61,081 nucleotides of DNA from JANOBD01 sp031411495 (GCA_031411495.1 JANOBD010000011.1:1-61081); one strand, 5' to 3'. Counted from the stretch's first letter, positions 41,341 through 50,882 are shown. Numbers and translations: made by a program. Notes: generated by a model from the letters alone, not told the origin.

Positions 41341-42195
41341 TTAGAACCAGAAGTAAATCGGCGGGTTCGAGCCCGGCGCCTTGCCTCGAATGTGGATGAC
41401 GTCCGCCGCAGGATCATTCGTCGGCGTCGTCTGGATCGATTTGATCTTGTCAAATGGACGGAACGAAACGTGACCGTCGAGGAACAAAATGTTGTTTCCG
41501 GCCGGAACGCCGCGGCGCAGGTGGGCCGTCACGTGCTCTTCGGGCCATCCGCCCTTGGCACCCCACGGGCCGGCCGCGGTCACCGTCGCGTTCTGCGAAA
41601 TCGTCTGGTCTGTGACGATCTCCAGATCGGCCGGCTTCGTGGGCGAGCCGACCTTATTGATTTTCGGGTTGATCGACCGGATGTACGTACGCGCCGTAAG
41701 CGGCAGAGTGTTTTCAAATACGTCCGGATTCGGCGCAGGCACAAATGGATTGGGCGGCGGTGCCGGCGGGCGGTACGTCAGAAAATAATAGCCCATCACA
41801 CCGAACCGATTCGCCGTGTCGAAGTTCCACAGCACATCGACATTCTGTTCCTGGAACGACGGACAATAGAGCACGTCGCGCGAAGCACCCTTGTACGAGT
41901 TGGCCAGCGAGTCCTTCGCGTTTTTGTTGATTCCCATCAGCGAGTCGCGGCTATCAAACGAGAGGTCCCACAGCCACAGCACCGACGCGCCATGCATGGG
42001 GACCTTTCCCTTGTTGGCATTCGCGTAGATGAACAGGTTCTGGCCAATGACGCGCAACTGCGATGCGCATTTCACCTGCATCGCCTGTTCGCGAGCGCGA
42101 TTCAGCGCCGGCAACAGGATCGAAATCAACACGGCGATGATGCCGATGACCACCAGAAGCTCCACCAACGTGAAGCCCGCTCTTGTTCGCTTCAT
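41341..42195 (-). CDS. prepilin-type (type II secretion pseudopilin-like) protein
   Basis: The 284-residue protein begins MKRTRAGFTLVELLVVIGII, the class III signal cleaved before Phe by a prepilin peptidase, followed by a hydrophobic N-terminal helix. The rest is a globular domain with several aromatic motifs. Near the C-terminus it carries a GNNILFLDGHVSFRPF segment, the DGH motif typical of planctomycete pseudopilins of the H-X9-DG group. ATG 42195 follows GGAGG. It sits between two PEP-CTERM/dockerin genes on the same strand, which suggests a role in delivery or surface assembly, but this is inference. No other secretion genes are nearby. Confidence 0.85.
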   Translation of the reverse strand: MKRTRAGFTLVELLVVIGIIAVLISILLPALNRAREQAMQVKCASQLRVIGQNLFIYANANKGKVPMHGASVLWLWDLSFDSRDSLMGINKNAKDSLANSYKGASRDVLYCPSFQEQNVDVLWNFDTANRFGVMGYYFLTYRPPAPPPNPFVPAPNPDVFENTLPLTARTYIRSINPKINKVGSPTKPADLEIVTDQTISQNATVTAAGPWGAKGGWPEEHVTAHLRRGVPAGNNILFLDGHVSFRPFDKIKSIQTTPTNDPAADVIHIRGKAPGSNPPIYFWF

Positions 42196-42336
42196 ATGAC
42201 CTCCGCATGTCGTGACGTGTCCGAAATCTAACGGCGCCTTCCGCTCGATTTCCATTCAGTGTGAAATTAACAGTCCCAAGCCATCCCGTCAAATCCAATC
42301 TGTACGGATTCCGCAGCGCACTCTGACGCAGAGATT

Positions 42337-45300
42337 TTAGACGCCGTCGGGAAGCCTAACACCCCTGCGCTGCCGGGCGAGCATCGGCAGCGCCAGTGTC
42401 AGCAGCCCTGCCGTCGGTTCCGGCACGAGTGAGCGGGCCGTGTTCCAGTCGGCCACGAAACTCTCGCCGAATCCTTCATCCGCAGAAATCGTCGCGCTCG
42501 TTCCGTACTGCTGCGCCAAGGCCAGCAGGTCGTCAAAACTCACCTGCTGATCGTAGTTGAAATCGCCCTGCGCCCACGTCGCGCCGGTCGCCATGCCGTA
42601 GTTCTGCGCAAGCGTCAGAAGGTCGTCGAAGTTCACCGAGAGGTCGAGATTCGCATCGCCAAACTTAGTGCGCGCAACTTCGACCTGCGTCGCGCTCAAA
42701 ACCTTCCAGCCCAGCGCATCGCCGCTCCCGGCCGTCGTGCTGCGGATCTGGCCGGCATGGAAGTCGGCCGCGTACGACATCGCCAGGTCGGCGCGAATCG
42801 TCTCGGCTGGCGAGGTGGTCGAATAGTCGAACAACACCACCCCGGCGCGAACGTCGAGTCCGCCGGCATTCGTCAGGACGTTCTGCGCAGCTGCCGCAAG
42901 TCGAAGCGTTCCGCCGGTGATCGTCGTCACGCCGGTGTAGGTGTTCGCTCCCGAAAGCGTGAGCACGCCCGAGCCGGTTTTGGTGAGTCCGCCATCCACT
43001 CCCGCGAGCGAGCCGTCGTGCATAAGCGGCTGCGCGATAGTGATGTCGACGCCGTTGGTGTTGAACGTTCCGCCGCCGGTGCTGACGGTTGCGGAGGTGA
43101 GACCCTGCATAAACGTTGTCGATGCAACCGTCGGGCGGATCGTGCCGCCGTTGAGTTTCACGTTCGCGGTTCCGGTGCCGCGCTGAATGGCGGCGACGGC
43201 GAGCGTGCCACCGTTGAGATTGAGATTGCCGGTTCCGCCGGCATGGCCGAGCCGCAACGCGCTCGGCGACGAAACCAGCGCCGTGCCCGAGACGTTCAGC
43301 GTTCCCGCCCCGGCTTCGCCGACGATGATCTGCGTGGCCGCACCGGTGTGATTGAGGTTGCCGGCGGAGATCGTCCAGGTTCCATTTGCACCGGAGAAGC
43401 GTCCGATCGAGACGTACTTGTTCGTGTTGAAGTCGCCGCCGGTCTGGTCGAACGTTCCGGTCCCGCGGCCACCGATGCGGACGTTGGTGTTGGCGTTGAC
43501 GACGCCTCCGGAGAGGTTGTAGTCGCCGGTGGCGAGGGTCGAGGTTCGGCCGCCGAGGATGAAGAAGCCGTCGCCGTTGTTGTTGACGGTGAGCGTGCCG
43601 CCGGTTTGGTTGACGGTGCCGATGGCGCGGGTGTTGTTCGAGAACCCGGATCCGACAAAGAACCCGCCGGCCGTGCCGACGGTGACGGTCGCGTTGCCGG
43701 AGATTTCGAGCGTGCCGGTGGCGGCGGTGTTGCCATCGCCGGTGTCGCCGATGTTCAGATCGTTGAGCGCGGTGAGCGAGCCGTTGTTGATGACGCGAAG
43801 GGTGGCCGTGTCTCCAACGACGGCGGCCACGCTCATGTATTGTCCCGCCTGCATCGAGCCGGTGATGGTGGTCGTCCCGTCGTGAATCAGCGCGCTGCCC
43901 GAATACGTGTTCGCGCCGGCAAGCGTGAGCGTGCCGTTGCCGTAGGTTTGTAATGAGGGCGCGGTGACGGCTCCGCCCAACGTCAGCCCGGCGCCAAGCG
44001 GCGTGATGTTGATGCCGAGTTGATCCAGCGCGATGATTGGCGCGGCGATGGTGTGAACTCCCGTTGCCACGTTGATCGTTGCCTGCGTGCCTTCGGTCTG
44101 GTCGAGCGTGATGCCGTTGCCGGTGGAGTTTCCGATCAGATAGCCGGCCGCCGAATCAAAGTTCATGGAGCCGAGCGTACGGGCCGAACCGTCGATCACG
44201 ATCGAGTACCGGCCGGAGGTGATCGACTTGAAGTTTGCGATCGCGCCGGGCGCATCCGGAACCGTGTCCGACCAGCTCCCCGGCGAAGACCACGCGGCGC
44301 TGCTCGTGCCCGTCCAGTTCGGATTCACCGCAGCATAAGACGGCCAGCCGTCGGCGGTCCAATAGAGACTGTGCAGGCCATAGGTCGGTGCGCCGTTGCG
44401 GTTGCCGTCGTAGTAGTGGTAGCCGAACTTATCCTGTCCCGCCTCGCTGAAAGCGCTGAAGTGGCCGGGACCGATCTTGTTGCCGTCGTCGTCGAGGAAC
44501 ATCGTCCCGCCGGCGTTGACGAGGTTCACACCGTTCTTGTCGAGGAACGGTCCGGTGGGCGACGTGCTTCGTCCGACCCGGATGTTGTACGTGCTGTCGA
44601 CGCCGGCGCAGCAGCCGCCGTAGTTCACGAAGAGGTAGTAGTTGCTCCCCTTCTTGATCAGCGCCGTTCCTTCGACGGTGGATGCGTTGTTGACGTTCGA
44701 GCTGGCCGCGACACGCGTCGGCGCTACGGACGTGTTCAGGCGCAGGCCGGTCGTCGGGTTGACCTCGGTGATGTACGTCCCGTTGCTGTACGACCCGAAC
44801 GCCATGTACGCCCGTCCGTCGGTGTCCTGAAAGATGGACGGGTCGATCGCGTTGTAGGGCGTCCCGTTGTTGGACTGAATGACCGCGCCGCGATCGGTCC
44901 ATGCGTAGCCGGCGGCATTGGGATCGAGCGTCGGGCTCGTCGCCAGGCCGATCGCGCTGATCTTGCTGCCCCAGGTGGAGACGGAGTAGTAGAGATAATA
45001 CTGGTTGTTCATGAACGCCACATCGGGCGCCCAGAAGAAACCAGTGAAACCGGGCACGGCGGTCGTCGTCCAACTTGGCTGGGTCGAAAAGACCGAGGGC
45101 CCGGCGCTCCAGTTCGTCAGGTCGTTTGATGAGCGGGAGGCGATTCCCTGTCCGGTCGCGAAGTAGACGTACTTGGAGTTGACGCGAGTCAACGTCGATG
45201 GGTCGTGAGCTCCGGTTTCGCCGGTCAATTGCGCGGAGGCGAATGACGCCCCGCCGAGGCTGGCGAGCGCGGCAATCGTGGGGCCGACCAGGCGACTGGC

Positions 45301-45348
45301 GATCGCGGAACGACCGGGGCAACGACTGTGGCAACGAGTTTCATTCAC
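42337..45348 (-). CDS. GH43-PATR-dockerin-PEP-CTERM multidomain exoenzyme
   Basis: This 1003-residue protein combines four parts. A signal-like start (RLVGPTIAALASLGGASFAS) leads into a GH43 domain (about 40-350) with catalytic candidates in GAHDPSTL, NAIDPSIF and STVEGTALI and the segment FWAPDVAFMNNQYYLYYS. A linker and PATR beta-helix follow at about 460-880 (SGVLTLSGANTYTGVTTITG). Two dockerin-like repeats lie at about 897-949 (GDANLDLSVNFDDLLTLAQN and then GDFNYDQQVSFDDLLALAQQ). The end is VPEPTAGLLTLALPMLARQR. GTG 45348 is the best in-frame start and has no good ribosome site; the open frame reaches 45744. It probably trims arabinan at the cell surface. Confidence 0.8.
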   Translation of the reverse strand: MNETRCHSRCPGRSAIASRLVGPTIAALASLGGASFASAQLTGETGAHDPSTLTRVNSKYVYFATGQGIASRSSNDLTNWSAGPSVFSTQPSWTTTAVPGFTGFFWAPDVAFMNNQYYLYYSVSTWGSKISAIGLATSPTLDPNAAGYAWTDRGAVIQSNNGTPYNAIDPSIFQDTDGRAYMAFGSYSNGTYITEVNPTTGLRLNTSVAPTRVAASSNVNNASTVEGTALIKKGSNYYLFVNYGGCCAGVDSTYNIRVGRSTSPTGPFLDKNGVNLVNAGGTMFLDDDGNKIGPGHFSAFSEAGQDKFGYHYYDGNRNGAPTYGLHSLYWTADGWPSYAAVNPNWTGTSSAAWSSPGSWSDTVPDAPGAIANFKSITSGRYSIVIDGSARTLGSMNFDSAAGYLIGNSTGNGITLDQTEGTQATINVATGVHTIAAPIIALDQLGINITPLGAGLTLGGAVTAPSLQTYGNGTLTLAGANTYSGSALIHDGTTTITGSMQAGQYMSVAAVVGDTATLRVINNGSLTALNDLNIGDTGDGNTAATGTLEISGNATVTVGTAGGFFVGSGFSNNTRAIGTVNQTGGTLTVNNNGDGFFILGGRTSTLATGDYNLSGGVVNANTNVRIGGRGTGTFDQTGGDFNTNKYVSIGRFSGANGTWTISAGNLNHTGAATQIIVGEAGAGTLNVSGTALVSSPSALRLGHAGGTGNLNLNGGTLAVAAIQRGTGTANVKLNGGTIRPTVASTTFMQGLTSATVSTGGGTFNTNGVDITIAQPLMHDGSLAGVDGGLTKTGSGVLTLSGANTYTGVTTITGGTLRLAAAAQNVLTNAGGLDVRAGVVLFDYSTTSPAETIRADLAMSYAADFHAGQIRSTTAGSGDALGWKVLSATQVEVARTKFGDANLDLSVNFDDLLTLAQNYGMATGATWAQGDFNYDQQVSFDDLLALAQQYGTSATISADEGFGESFVADWNTARSLVPEPTAGLLTLALPMLARQRRGVRLPDGV

Positions 45349-45583
45349 AGAGAAATTAATATAGCCGATCGATGTCGGGTCGCAATGCAATCTTCGTACT
45401 GCCCGCCCGATTTCATCTTGGCGATACACCCCTGCCACGACATTCCCCGACAAAGCGCGTCCGATAAGCACGATTGTTGAGGCTCTACGCGCTTGCTGCG
45501 GCGGATCGGATCGGCCCGAAACGAAATGACGAATCACTCGGTAATCACGTGAGTTCCGTCGAGGAGCGCCTTTCATATTTTCC
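45349..45583. other. intergenic region upstream of GH43-PATR gene
   Basis: No gene is supported. The long leftward open frame extends through this stretch without protein-like features. It should hold the leftward promoter of the GH43-PATR gene, but no clear hexamers were found. Confidence 0.4.
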
Positions 45584-45611
45584 TTGACAAACCACGCTAC
45601 CCATTTAGACT
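45584..45611 (+). promoter_or_regulatory. sigma-70-type promoter of the PEP-CTERM gene
   Basis: A perfect -35 hexamer TTGACA (45584-45589) is followed after 16 bases by TAGACT (45606-45611) as -10. The predicted start of transcription is near 45618, just before a LacI-family operator, and about 160 bases upstream of ATG 45777. Confidence 0.55.
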
Positions 45612-45622
45612 CGTCCGATACA

Positions 45623-45636
45623 TGTAAGCGGTTACA
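45623..45636. promoter_or_regulatory. LacI/GalR-family operator palindrome
   Basis: TGTAAGCGGTTACA is a 14-base inverted repeat (TGTAA...TTACA) with the central CG typical of LacI/GalR-family operators. It lies a few bases downstream of the predicted transcription start of the rightward PEP-CTERM gene, a position where a bound repressor blocks transcription. No LacI-family gene is in the window. Confidence 0.65.
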
Positions 45637-45776
45637 GGTTCGACGGACAGGTGTGGAGTCACTCACGCCCTCGGCACTGAACCGCAGACAGTCACCGGCG
45701 GAGAGGGATGCGCAAACGATTCGCATCACACGCCGGTGTTCCATGTCCCGACATCGCTACGTTCTGGAGGAGAGCC

Positions 45777-47579
45777 ATGCGTTCAACTGGTCAAAAGTCA
45801 TTGTTCATTGCAGCCGCACTCGTTGCCGGCATCACTTCGCAGCTTTCGGCGTCGCAACGCCTGCTGAACCCGGGCTTCGAGGCCCCACCGAGCACGAGCA
45901 CCACCGACGACGTCATCGCCGCGTGGAATCCGGTCAATTCCGGCATGACCCGCGCCACGTTCGCCAAGAATACCGGGCTTTACGGCCTGTGGCTTAAGAC
46001 GTTCAATCTCATCGGCGGCGGCGCGTCTCAGGATGCCGTCGTCGTCCCCAACACGCCGTACAATTTCAGCGTCTTCGCGAAGTATGAAGCCGGATTCACC
46101 TCGGAATCGGGCACGCTCGTAGATGCGAACATCGACTGGCTCGACGCCGGCGGCAGCACCATCAGCACCGACGGCATCCACATTACCCCCGAGACCGTCG
46201 GCACCGTCGTCGGACCGGCCGACACGTGGACTCAGCTTCACCTCAACGGTGTAACCGCACCGGCCACTGCTGCCAAGGCTCGCGTCTCGCTCATGTGGGA
46301 CCTCGGCAACGTGGGTGCAGTCAATCCCCAGTCCTTCTTCTTCGATGACGTCGTCCTCGACGGCGCCGGCCCGAACCTCGGCGGCGCGATCTGGCTCACC
46401 AACGGCTCCGGCGACTGGAACGATCCGGCCAACTGGTCCAGCGGCACCTCGCCTAACGCGGTCGACGCCGAGGCCCAGCTCCTCGACGCCCTCAGCGCCG
46501 GCCACACGCTCTACGCGGATACGCCGATCACCGTCGGCAAGATCTCCTTCGATAACACCAACACCTACGTCATCTCCGGCGCCGGCTCGATGACAGTGAA
46601 CGTCACCGCCGGTACCGGCGCGTTCGATGTCGCCCGCGGCAACCACAAGATCAACCTGCCGCTCACCCTTGCCAAGAGCACCATTGCGACGATCGCCGCC
46701 GGTGCGAGCCTCACCATCGCCGACCCGCTCACCCTCGCGGGCGGATCGACGCTCACCCAGAGCGGCGCAGGCACGCTCAATATCATCTCGACCGTCAACA
46801 ACACCGCCAACGCGACGATCACGTCCAACGGCGGAACCGTGAATGCCGGCCTGGACCTGACCAACAAGATCAGCGTCGTCGCCCAGACCGGCACCTTCAA
46901 CCTGCAGGCGTCGCAGCACCTCAACGCGATCTCCGGCTCGGGCGGCACGTTCAACCTCTCGCCGGGCAAGAAGCTGGTCCGAACCAACTCCATCAACATG
47001 ACCAGCACCGGCGCGTTCAACCTCAGTGACGGCCGCATGATCGTCGACTACACGATCACCCCGCCGCTGACCTCGATCCGCACCCAGATTTCCAACGGCC
47101 GCGCGGGCGGCGCGTGGAACGGCCCGGGCATCCGCTCCTCGGCGGCAGCGGCTGATTCGCGGCTCTCGATCGGCTCGGCCATCACCGGCCTGGTCACCGG
47201 CGGCATCACCAGCTTCGCCGGCGAAAGCGTCGACGCGACCACCGTCGTCGTCGCCACCACGCTCAAGGGCGACACCAACCTCAACTTCACCGTCAACTTC
47301 GACGACCTTCTCACCCTCGCTCAGAACTATGCGGGTTCGTCCAAGGTCTGGTCGCAAGGCGACAGTGACTACAACGGCCTGGTCAACTTCGACGACCTGC
47401 TTGCCCTCGCGCAGAACTATGGCAACACGTACCTTGCCGACGGCTCGATCGTGACCGACCAGTCGATGCACGCGAACTTCGACGCCGACTTCGCGATGGC
47501 CCGCTCGCTGGTTCCAGAACCCGCAACGCTCGGCCTGCTCGGCGGAGCACTGGTGATGGTCGCCCGTCGCCGGAAGTGA
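45777..47579 (+). CDS. PEP-CTERM exoprotein with paired dockerin-like repeats
   Basis: The 600-residue protein has a signal peptide (GQKSLFIAAALVAGITSQLS) and then a carbohydrate-binding-like jelly roll (about 25-205: SQRLLNPGFEAPPSTSTTDD and DTWTQLHLNGVTAPATAAKA). PATR-like beta strands lie at about 210-430. Two dockerin-like repeats lie at about 498-549 (GDTNLNFTVNFDDLLTLAQN and then GDSDYNGLVNFDDLLALAQN). The end is SLVPEPATLGLLGGALVMVA plus RRRK. ATG 45777 follows TGGAGGAG. It is divergent from the GH43-PATR gene and is preceded by a promoter and LacI-type operator, so it is probably induced by a sugar. A strong terminator follows. Confidence 0.85.
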   Translation: MRSTGQKSLFIAAALVAGITSQLSASQRLLNPGFEAPPSTSTTDDVIAAWNPVNSGMTRATFAKNTGLYGLWLKTFNLIGGGASQDAVVVPNTPYNFSVFAKYEAGFTSESGTLVDANIDWLDAGGSTISTDGIHITPETVGTVVGPADTWTQLHLNGVTAPATAAKARVSLMWDLGNVGAVNPQSFFFDDVVLDGAGPNLGGAIWLTNGSGDWNDPANWSSGTSPNAVDAEAQLLDALSAGHTLYADTPITVGKISFDNTNTYVISGAGSMTVNVTAGTGAFDVARGNHKINLPLTLAKSTIATIAAGASLTIADPLTLAGGSTLTQSGAGTLNIISTVNNTANATITSNGGTVNAGLDLTNKISVVAQTGTFNLQASQHLNAISGSGGTFNLSPGKKLVRTNSINMTSTGAFNLSDGRMIVDYTITPPLTSIRTQISNGRAGGAWNGPGIRSSAAAADSRLSIGSAITGLVTGGITSFAGESVDATTVVVATTLKGDTNLNFTVNFDDLLTLAQNYAGSSKVWSQGDSDYNGLVNFDDLLALAQNYGNTYLADGSIVTDQSMHANFDADFAMARSLVPEPATLGLLGGALVMVARRRK

Positions 47580-47650
47580 TTCGCATCTCGCCTGCCTTCG
47601 CGATCTCATTCGATTGCACGGGCGCGGCGAGACGTGCCGTTAGACTTACG

Positions 47651-47687
47651 CACCGCGCTGTCCGACCCGGATAGCGCGGTGTTTTTT
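47651..47687 (+). terminator. intrinsic terminator
   Basis: A nine-base stem CACCGCGCT (47651-47659) pairs with 47673-47681 around a 13-base loop, followed by six T residues at 47682-47687. It lies 72 bases after the stop of the rightward PEP-CTERM gene and separates it from the convergent GH144-like gene. Confidence 0.9.
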
Positions 47688-47759
47688 GTCCGACACGAAG
47701 ATCGACATTGGCGGGCTGCGCGATCGTCCGGCAATGGCCCTGGTGCGGCTGCCGATCGC

Positions 47760-50700
47760 TCAGCCGACTTCCGACTGGCCGAAGATGACGTCGGCAACGC
47801 GTACGCGTCGCGCCAAGGGCGCGGTCGGGACCGGGACAAGCGCTTGCGGGTCTGAAAGCGGATCTCCATTTCCACCGACGATCGCCGACCCGAACGCCTT
47901 GGTGAGCGCCGACGTCGAGACCGCGCTCTGTGAAAAACTCTTCCACACCTGCCCGCTGCGGGCGTTCTCGACCGCGAGGAGCATCATGCCCACGTCGATG
48001 CCGAGTACGATCGAACTCGTCCAGTTGGTCTGCGGGTTGAACGCGTCCACGAAACCGTACTTTCGATACGTCGTGGGGTAGGTGCTCTGCATGTTGCGCA
48101 GGGCATCGGTCGACTGGCGCGGAATGAACGCCAGGCTGCCGCCGGGCGCGGTGGGGACGATCGTGCCGTCAATGTTCGATGTCGCCGGCGGCCCGCCCCA
48201 GACGGTGTAGCCGGTCGGCCCATCGGCCGCGGTCCAGCCCCAGTTGTTCGCGCCCCACTGCGGGTAGGTGCCCGCCATGTTGATGCCCATCTGTCGCTGC
48301 GCCAGCGCCGCTTTCTGCGCGTTGTCGAAGTAGTTCAGTCCGAATGAATCGGTCTTGCCGCGAAGGTCGAACCATCCCATCGGGTACTGCGTCGTGAAGA
48401 GCGCCCGCGTCTGCGCGGTGATGAAGGTGATGCCGCTGTAGGTAAACGACGGCGAGCGCAGCCAGCTGCTCCACGACGCGGTCGACGTCGGATGCGTCTG
48501 CGAACCCAGACCCAGCAGGTAGAGCAGCGCCGCCTCGCTGAAGTCGCCGTAGCCATATTGGAAGCCGCTCTCGGGCGTCCATTGGCCGTAGAACTGCCCG
48601 TTGGGTTTCTGCATCCACGGCCAGTTCACACGCTCGAAGAGGTTGGTGGCGACGGTCGCCAGCGGCGTTCCCGCCCAGTGCTGGCCGGCATCGATTACGC
48701 CGGCCATCAGCAGCGCGGTGTCGATCGGCGAGAGTTCGGTGTTGCCGACGCGCGCGCCGGTGCTCGGATTGAGGAAGTGATAGAAAAATCCGTTCACCTG
48801 CGCGCCGTTGTTGTAGAGGAAGTTGAGCGTGGTGAGCGCTCGGTTGTACGCATCGGCGTGCGAGAGGAAACCGCGATCATCGGCGATCGCCAGCGCGCTC
48901 AGGCCGAAGCCGATCGAAGCGATGCTCGACGCTGCGGATGGACTTCCGCCAGCGGCGTTCGCGCCGTCGGGCACGAGCCCGGTGCTCGCGTTCGTCTCGT
49001 TGTAAAAGAACAAGACCGAGCGACTTTCGAGGTCATTGAGGAACGCCTGATCGGCGGGGGTAAGGACGCCCGCGCCCGTGCCGAGCTTCGCCCCGACGGC
49101 GAAGCCGGTGAAGCTGGCGGAGACGAAATTGTCGGCGGTCCCCGAAGCCAGCGCCATGCCCGCAACCGGCGCCGCGCCGAGCGCGACGGTCGCGCTGCCC
49201 GCCGAAATCCAGGTGATGCCGTCGACAGAGAACTTCGCCGTCACGAAGTTCCCAGAACGCGTGAGCTTGAGCGAGAGGGGCGAGCCGAACGCGCCGATGT
49301 TCGAGGTGGAGATTCCCGTCCCGCCGACAAGCACGCGCGACTGCAGCAGCAGTCCGCCGGAGCTGGCGAAGAGCCCGACAAACGCGGCGTTGGCATCGGC
49401 GGAGGACCGGATGACCAGCCCGGCTCGCGCGGCCGGGTTGGTCGGCACGTATCCGCTCAGGTATGCCACGACGTCGCCATCGCCGGCCATCGACTGGGCC
49501 GAAAATGTGAACTGGTCGGTCGTCGCGGCGATGCCCGCACCCCGGCCGATCATCGCGTGCGTGTCTTTGGCGATGTCGAAGATCGGCGAGCCGGCGGTGC
49601 TCGATCGCCCGACGTCGACATCCGTGCCGGCGACGCCGAGCTGGCTCACGCCCGAGAGTTCCGCGGCGGCGAGTTCGGTTGAAGAGCCGGAGAGAATCGC
49701 CAGCCCGGCATCGGCCTTCGCGCTGGCGAAGCCGATCGATTGTGCCGAGCCGATCTGCGTCCAGTTGATCCGGTCACTCGAGCGGTATGCACGGATGGTG
49801 TTCCCGCTGCGCTCGAGCTTGAGCGAAAGCCCGATGGTGAATCCGGCGTCGGTCGTCGACGACACCGCGCCGTTCTGTGTGAGCCGCCACTTGAACGTGA
49901 CGACGCCGTTAACGCCGAGCATGAGCGAAGCGAACGGCGCCCCTGCCGAGCTGGCGCTGCGCACGGCGACGCCGGCACTCGATGTGGATGGCGAGGAGAC
50001 GAAGCGATCGATGGTGGCGAGGATGGACCCGTTGCCGAGCATCGAGCGATGGACAAAGCCGATCGCGTCGCCGCTTGTATCCGTTCCCGCGCCGGCGATC
50101 GTATAGAGGTTGCTCGATGCGGAGTACGTCGCGTAGCCGCCGACGCCGCTGGGCACGACGACGTCGTTCACGTTCGTGCCGATCGGCAGCATCAGGCTCA
50201 CGTTGCTGAAGATCACGGTGCTCGTCAAAGTAGCGCTGGCGGACGAGGCGGCGAGGCCGACGCGCGGGGCGCTGCCCAGTGCGACGGTCGCGGTCGCTCC
50301 CACCTGCGTCCAGGTGACGCCATCGGCGGAGTAGTAGCCGGAGACGACATCGCCCTCGCGGGTGACCTTCACGAAGCGCGGCAGAGTGACGTTCGGCACG
50401 AACGACTGGCTCGCCGCGCCGCCATCGACGAGCCGGCGGATGAAACTCACGCCGCCGGAGGGCGTGAGGAGCACGGCCGCGAATGCCGCGGTCGGCGAGA
50501 GCGAGGAGCGGACCATCGCGCCGGCGCGGGTCGCGCCGCCGGTGTCGGTCTGCGAGGCGACGCGGACGATGATCGAGCCGTCGCCGGAGGCGGCCCGGGA
50601 GGCGAAGGTGAACTGGTCGCTGCTGGCGCCGATGGAGAGCCCGACGCCGGTGAGTGTGTAGTTGCCGCGCGTGAACGCGAGCGGCGCCCGCGGCGTGGGG

Positions 50701-50882
50701 GTGCCGATCGCGGTGATCGAGGTGAACGCGCCGTACGTGCCGTTGATACCGAGCACGGTCTCATTGGTCTGCTCCGGCGGAACGGTCGGCGGGATGAGGA
50801 TGGCGGCGAGCAGCCGCCGGTGTTCCAGCGGCTCGATGGCGCATCCCAGCCGGCTCAGACGTTTTGTCAAAAGGTGCCTCAT
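47760..50882 (-). CDS. GH144-like (glucoamylase-like domain) exoenzyme with three jelly-roll modules
   Basis: The 1040-residue protein opens with IEPLEHRRLLAA, the LEPR-XLL N-terminus. Residues about 60-590 contain three similar beta-rich modules with recurring DQFTFASRAASGDGSIIVRV and DGVTWTQVGATATVALGSA patterns, as in DUF1349/laminin-like carbohydrate-binding folds. The C-terminal domain (about 610-1020) is a glycoamylase-like (PF10091, GH144) (alpha/alpha)6 fold: FLNDLESRSVLFFYNETNAS, SIASIGFGLSALAIADDRGF, ERVNWPWMQKP and YPMGWFDLRGK. GH144 enzymes cleave beta-1,2-glucans. Its substrate and attachment are inferred. There is no PEP-CTERM; surface retention, if any, would rely on the LEPR-XLL signal. 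Confidence 0.82.
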   Translation of the reverse strand: MRHLLTKRLSRLGCAIEPLEHRRLLAAILIPPTVPPEQTNETVLGINGTYGAFTSITAIGTPTPRAPLAFTRGNYTLTGVGLSIGASSDQFTFASRAASGDGSIIVRVASQTDTGGATRAGAMVRSSLSPTAAFAAVLLTPSGGVSFIRRLVDGGAASQSFVPNVTLPRFVKVTREGDVVSGYYSADGVTWTQVGATATVALGSAPRVGLAASSASATLTSTVIFSNVSLMLPIGTNVNDVVVPSGVGGYATYSASSNLYTIAGAGTDTSGDAIGFVHRSMLGNGSILATIDRFVSSPSTSSAGVAVRSASSAGAPFASLMLGVNGVVTFKWRLTQNGAVSSTTDAGFTIGLSLKLERSGNTIRAYRSSDRINWTQIGSAQSIGFASAKADAGLAILSGSSTELAAAELSGVSQLGVAGTDVDVGRSSTAGSPIFDIAKDTHAMIGRGAGIAATTDQFTFSAQSMAGDGDVVAYLSGYVPTNPAARAGLVIRSSADANAAFVGLFASSGGLLLQSRVLVGGTGISTSNIGAFGSPLSLKLTRSGNFVTAKFSVDGITWISAGSATVALGAAPVAGMALASGTADNFVSASFTGFAVGAKLGTGAGVLTPADQAFLNDLESRSVLFFYNETNASTGLVPDGANAAGGSPSAASSIASIGFGLSALAIADDRGFLSHADAYNRALTTLNFLYNNGAQVNGFFYHFLNPSTGARVGNTELSPIDTALLMAGVIDAGQHWAGTPLATVATNLFERVNWPWMQKPNGQFYGQWTPESGFQYGYGDFSEAALLYLLGLGSQTHPTSTASWSSWLRSPSFTYSGITFITAQTRALFTTQYPMGWFDLRGKTDSFGLNYFDNAQKAALAQRQMGINMAGTYPQWGANNWGWTAADGPTGYTVWGGPPATSNIDGTIVPTAPGGSLAFIPRQSTDALRNMQSTYPTTYRKYGFVDAFNPQTNWTSSIVLGIDVGMMLLAVENARSGQVWKSFSQSAVSTSALTKAFGSAIVGGNGDPLSDPQALVPVPTAPLARRVRVADVIFGQSEVG

